This document shows, piece by piece, positions 6,194 to 6,636 of a stretch of 6,636 nt of DNA (its first letter is position 1; the number at the start of each line of letters is the position of its first letter). Below the pieces are notes generated by a model. That model was not told the DNA's origin. It did not search any database and saw nothing but the letters and a program-made list of their open reading frames with translations. The DNA lies in NCBI GenBank assembly GCA_049513815.1, contig JBEKVR010000208.1:1-6636 (forward strand), given 5' to 3'. The translations under genes and the position numbers were made by a program. Source of the DNA: Roseiarcus sp049513815 (GTDB lineage Bacteria; Pseudomonadota; Alphaproteobacteria; Rhizobiales; Beijerinckiaceae).

Positions 6194-6274
6194 GGTGGAG
6201 GCGCCGGGTACCGCCCCCGGGTCCGAAAGACTTATTCCGACGTCCATTTATCGCCATAGCCGCCTTGCGACGGC
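6194..6274 (-). ncRNA. ssrA: tmRNA acceptor piece (first part of the permuted transcript)
   Basis: This part holds the T-arm, with stem CCGGG (6220-6216) pairing with CCCGG (6208-6204) around a 7-base loop GGCGGTA, followed by acceptor strand CGCCTCC (6203-6197), discriminator A (6196) and CC. The next genomic base is C rather than A, so the terminal A76 must be added by the CCA enzyme. The loop is not the usual TTCRANN. The 5' end near 6274 is inferred from its distance to TATATT. In mature form this piece is charged with alanine and held to the coding piece only by base pairs. Confidence 0.82.
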
Positions 6275-6280
6275 GCATTC

Positions 6281-6309
6281 AATATAGGCGGCCGATCATG
6301 GCAAGGGAA
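6281..6309 (-). promoter_or_regulatory. Likely ssrA promoter (strong -10, weak -35)
   Basis: TATATT at 6286-6281 is a good -10 box placed 40-45 bases past the stop of the upstream gene and shortly before the acceptor piece. At 17-bp spacing the -35 would be TTCCCT (6309-6304), a poor match; CTTCCC at 18 bp is the alternative. TTGCCA starting at 6303 is too close. Start of transcription would be near 6274. Confidence 0.5.
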
Positions 6310-6324
6310 GGGCGGCGGGCGATT

Positions 6325-6636
6325 TCATCGCGCCTCGCCTCCGCCCGCTCCCGACGCGGCGCGGAAGGCGGCGGCGAAGGCCGACAACTCGTCGGCGTCG
6401 ATGTCCGACACGGCGACATAGGCGCGCTCCCGGTCGGCCCAGCGAACCAGGTGGAATCCGTCAAGCGTTCCCTCCCGCGCCTCGAGCGCGCCGTCGCCGA
6501 GCGACAGCGGCAACTCGGTTAACGCGATCCAGTGCTCGCGTCGCTGGTAGACCAGCGTCGGCGCCGGCGTCGCGCCGACGACCGCGATACGCCCTCCCGC
6601 CAGCGGATAGCCCTTGTCGGTCAGGTCGGCGATTTC
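6325..6636 (-). CDS. Probable anti-sigma factor, C-terminal fragment (5' end outside window)
   Basis: The minus frame is open from the right edge to TGA at 6327-6325, giving the last 103 residues. The product reads EIADLTDKGYPLAGGRIAVV, then PTLVYQRREHWIALTELPL, then GFHLVRWADRERAYVAVSDI followed by DADELSAFAAAFRAA. The order GYPL-x-GGR, then LVY-x-RR-x-H, then G(F/Y)-x-(L/V)-x-W and AVSD(I/L)-x-x-x-EL is what I recognise from the periplasmic part of membrane-bound anti-sigma factors in Rhizobiales, which hold an ECF sigma factor until a signal arrives. The sigma-binding and membrane segments would lie upstream, outside the window. The match rests on pattern memory only. It ends about 40 bases before the ssrA -10 box. 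Confidence 0.72.
   Translation of the reverse strand, partial: EIADLTDKGYPLAGGRIAVVGATPAPTLVYQRREHWIALTELPLSLGDGALEAREGTLDGFHLVRWADRERAYVAVSDIDADELSAFAAAFRAASGAGGGEAR

Larger units (their letters stand above)
5960..6274 (-). ncRNA. ssrA: Transfer-messenger RNA, circularly permuted two-piece alphaproteobacterial type
   Basis: On the minus strand the 3' (acceptor) part of a tmRNA comes first and the 5' (coding) part second, the permuted order of alphaproteobacteria. Acceptor strand CGCCTCC (6203-6197) pairs along all 7 bases with GGGGGCG (6165-6159), the mature 5' end of the coding piece. One pair is G3-U, the alanyl-tRNA synthetase identity element. The conserved AGGTTCGACGGGG (6154-6142) follows. 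UAGUU then GCG (6080-6078) marks the resume point, and the frame encodes ANDNYAPVALAA then TAA. A helix-2 pairing AAGGAC (6135-6130) with GTCTTT (6231-6226) bridges the two pieces. With SmpB the RNA enters stalled ribosomes, adds the tag and frees them; tagged proteins go to ClpXP and other proteases. sspB lies just downstream. End positions are estimates: the 5' end from the -10 box, the 3' end from the last hairpin. Confidence 0.94.

Noticed and set aside
6194..6274. T-arm and acceptor strand considered as part of an ordinary tRNA gene
   Set aside because: No anticodon arm or D-arm lies upstream, and the matching 5' acceptor strand lies downstream at 6165-6159, which fits only a permuted tmRNA.
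6018..6287. 89-codon plus-strand frame over the tmRNA region
   Set aside because: It is the antisense of the permuted tmRNA, whose pairing and tag explain the sequence far better.

Overview
The window is GC-rich chromosomal DNA from an alphaproteobacterium, most likely of the Rhizobiales (Hyphomicrobiales). The clearest markers are a circularly permuted, two-piece tmRNA gene with an alphaproteobacterial tag (ANDNYAPVALAA after the tRNA-borne alanine), an alpha-type SspB adaptor, a DUF4169 protein, an RHH_4-type ribbon-helix-helix protein and a very large AsmA-family protein. This is core genome. I see no insertion sequence, phage gene, CRISPR array or other sign of recent transfer.

Layout. 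1-786 (minus, open at the left edge): periplasmic solute-binding protein of an ABC importer, with a clear Sec signal peptide. 787-1028: divergent intergenic region. 1029-4880 (plus): 1283-residue AsmA-family envelope protein. It has an N-terminal membrane anchor, a long periplasmic body, and an unusual tail made of a charged tandem repeat (21-bp unit) followed by a proline-rich repeat (about 39-bp unit). It ends tail to tail with, and overlaps by 7 bp, a minus-strand block. That block, in transcription order, is: the C-terminal end of a probable anti-sigma factor (6636-6325, open at the right edge); the permuted ssrA/tmRNA gene (about 6274-5960); sspB (5879-5310); a DUF4169 gene (5313-5104); and an RHH_4 gene (5107-4874). 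The last three genes are joined by 4-bp GTGA and ATGA overlaps and look translationally coupled.

The most informative part is the minus-strand block. ssrA encodes the RNA that tags peptides on stalled ribosomes, and the next gene downstream encodes SspB, the adaptor that delivers such tagged proteins to ClpXP. Tag source and tag reader are therefore neighbours on the same strand, followed by two small coupled genes of unknown role, one of which is probably DNA-binding. The tmRNA can be read in detail: a 7-bp acceptor stem with a G3-U wobble (the alanine identity element), a 28-nt intervening segment containing a hairpin, resume codon GCG after UAGUU, and the tag stop codon in a hairpin loop.

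I found no wholly new system. The points that deserve a second look are the ssrA-sspB-DUF4169-RHH arrangement, the tmRNA details (non-canonical T-loop, incomplete CCA), the repeat-built AsmA tail, and the start-codon ambiguity of the DUF4169 gene.
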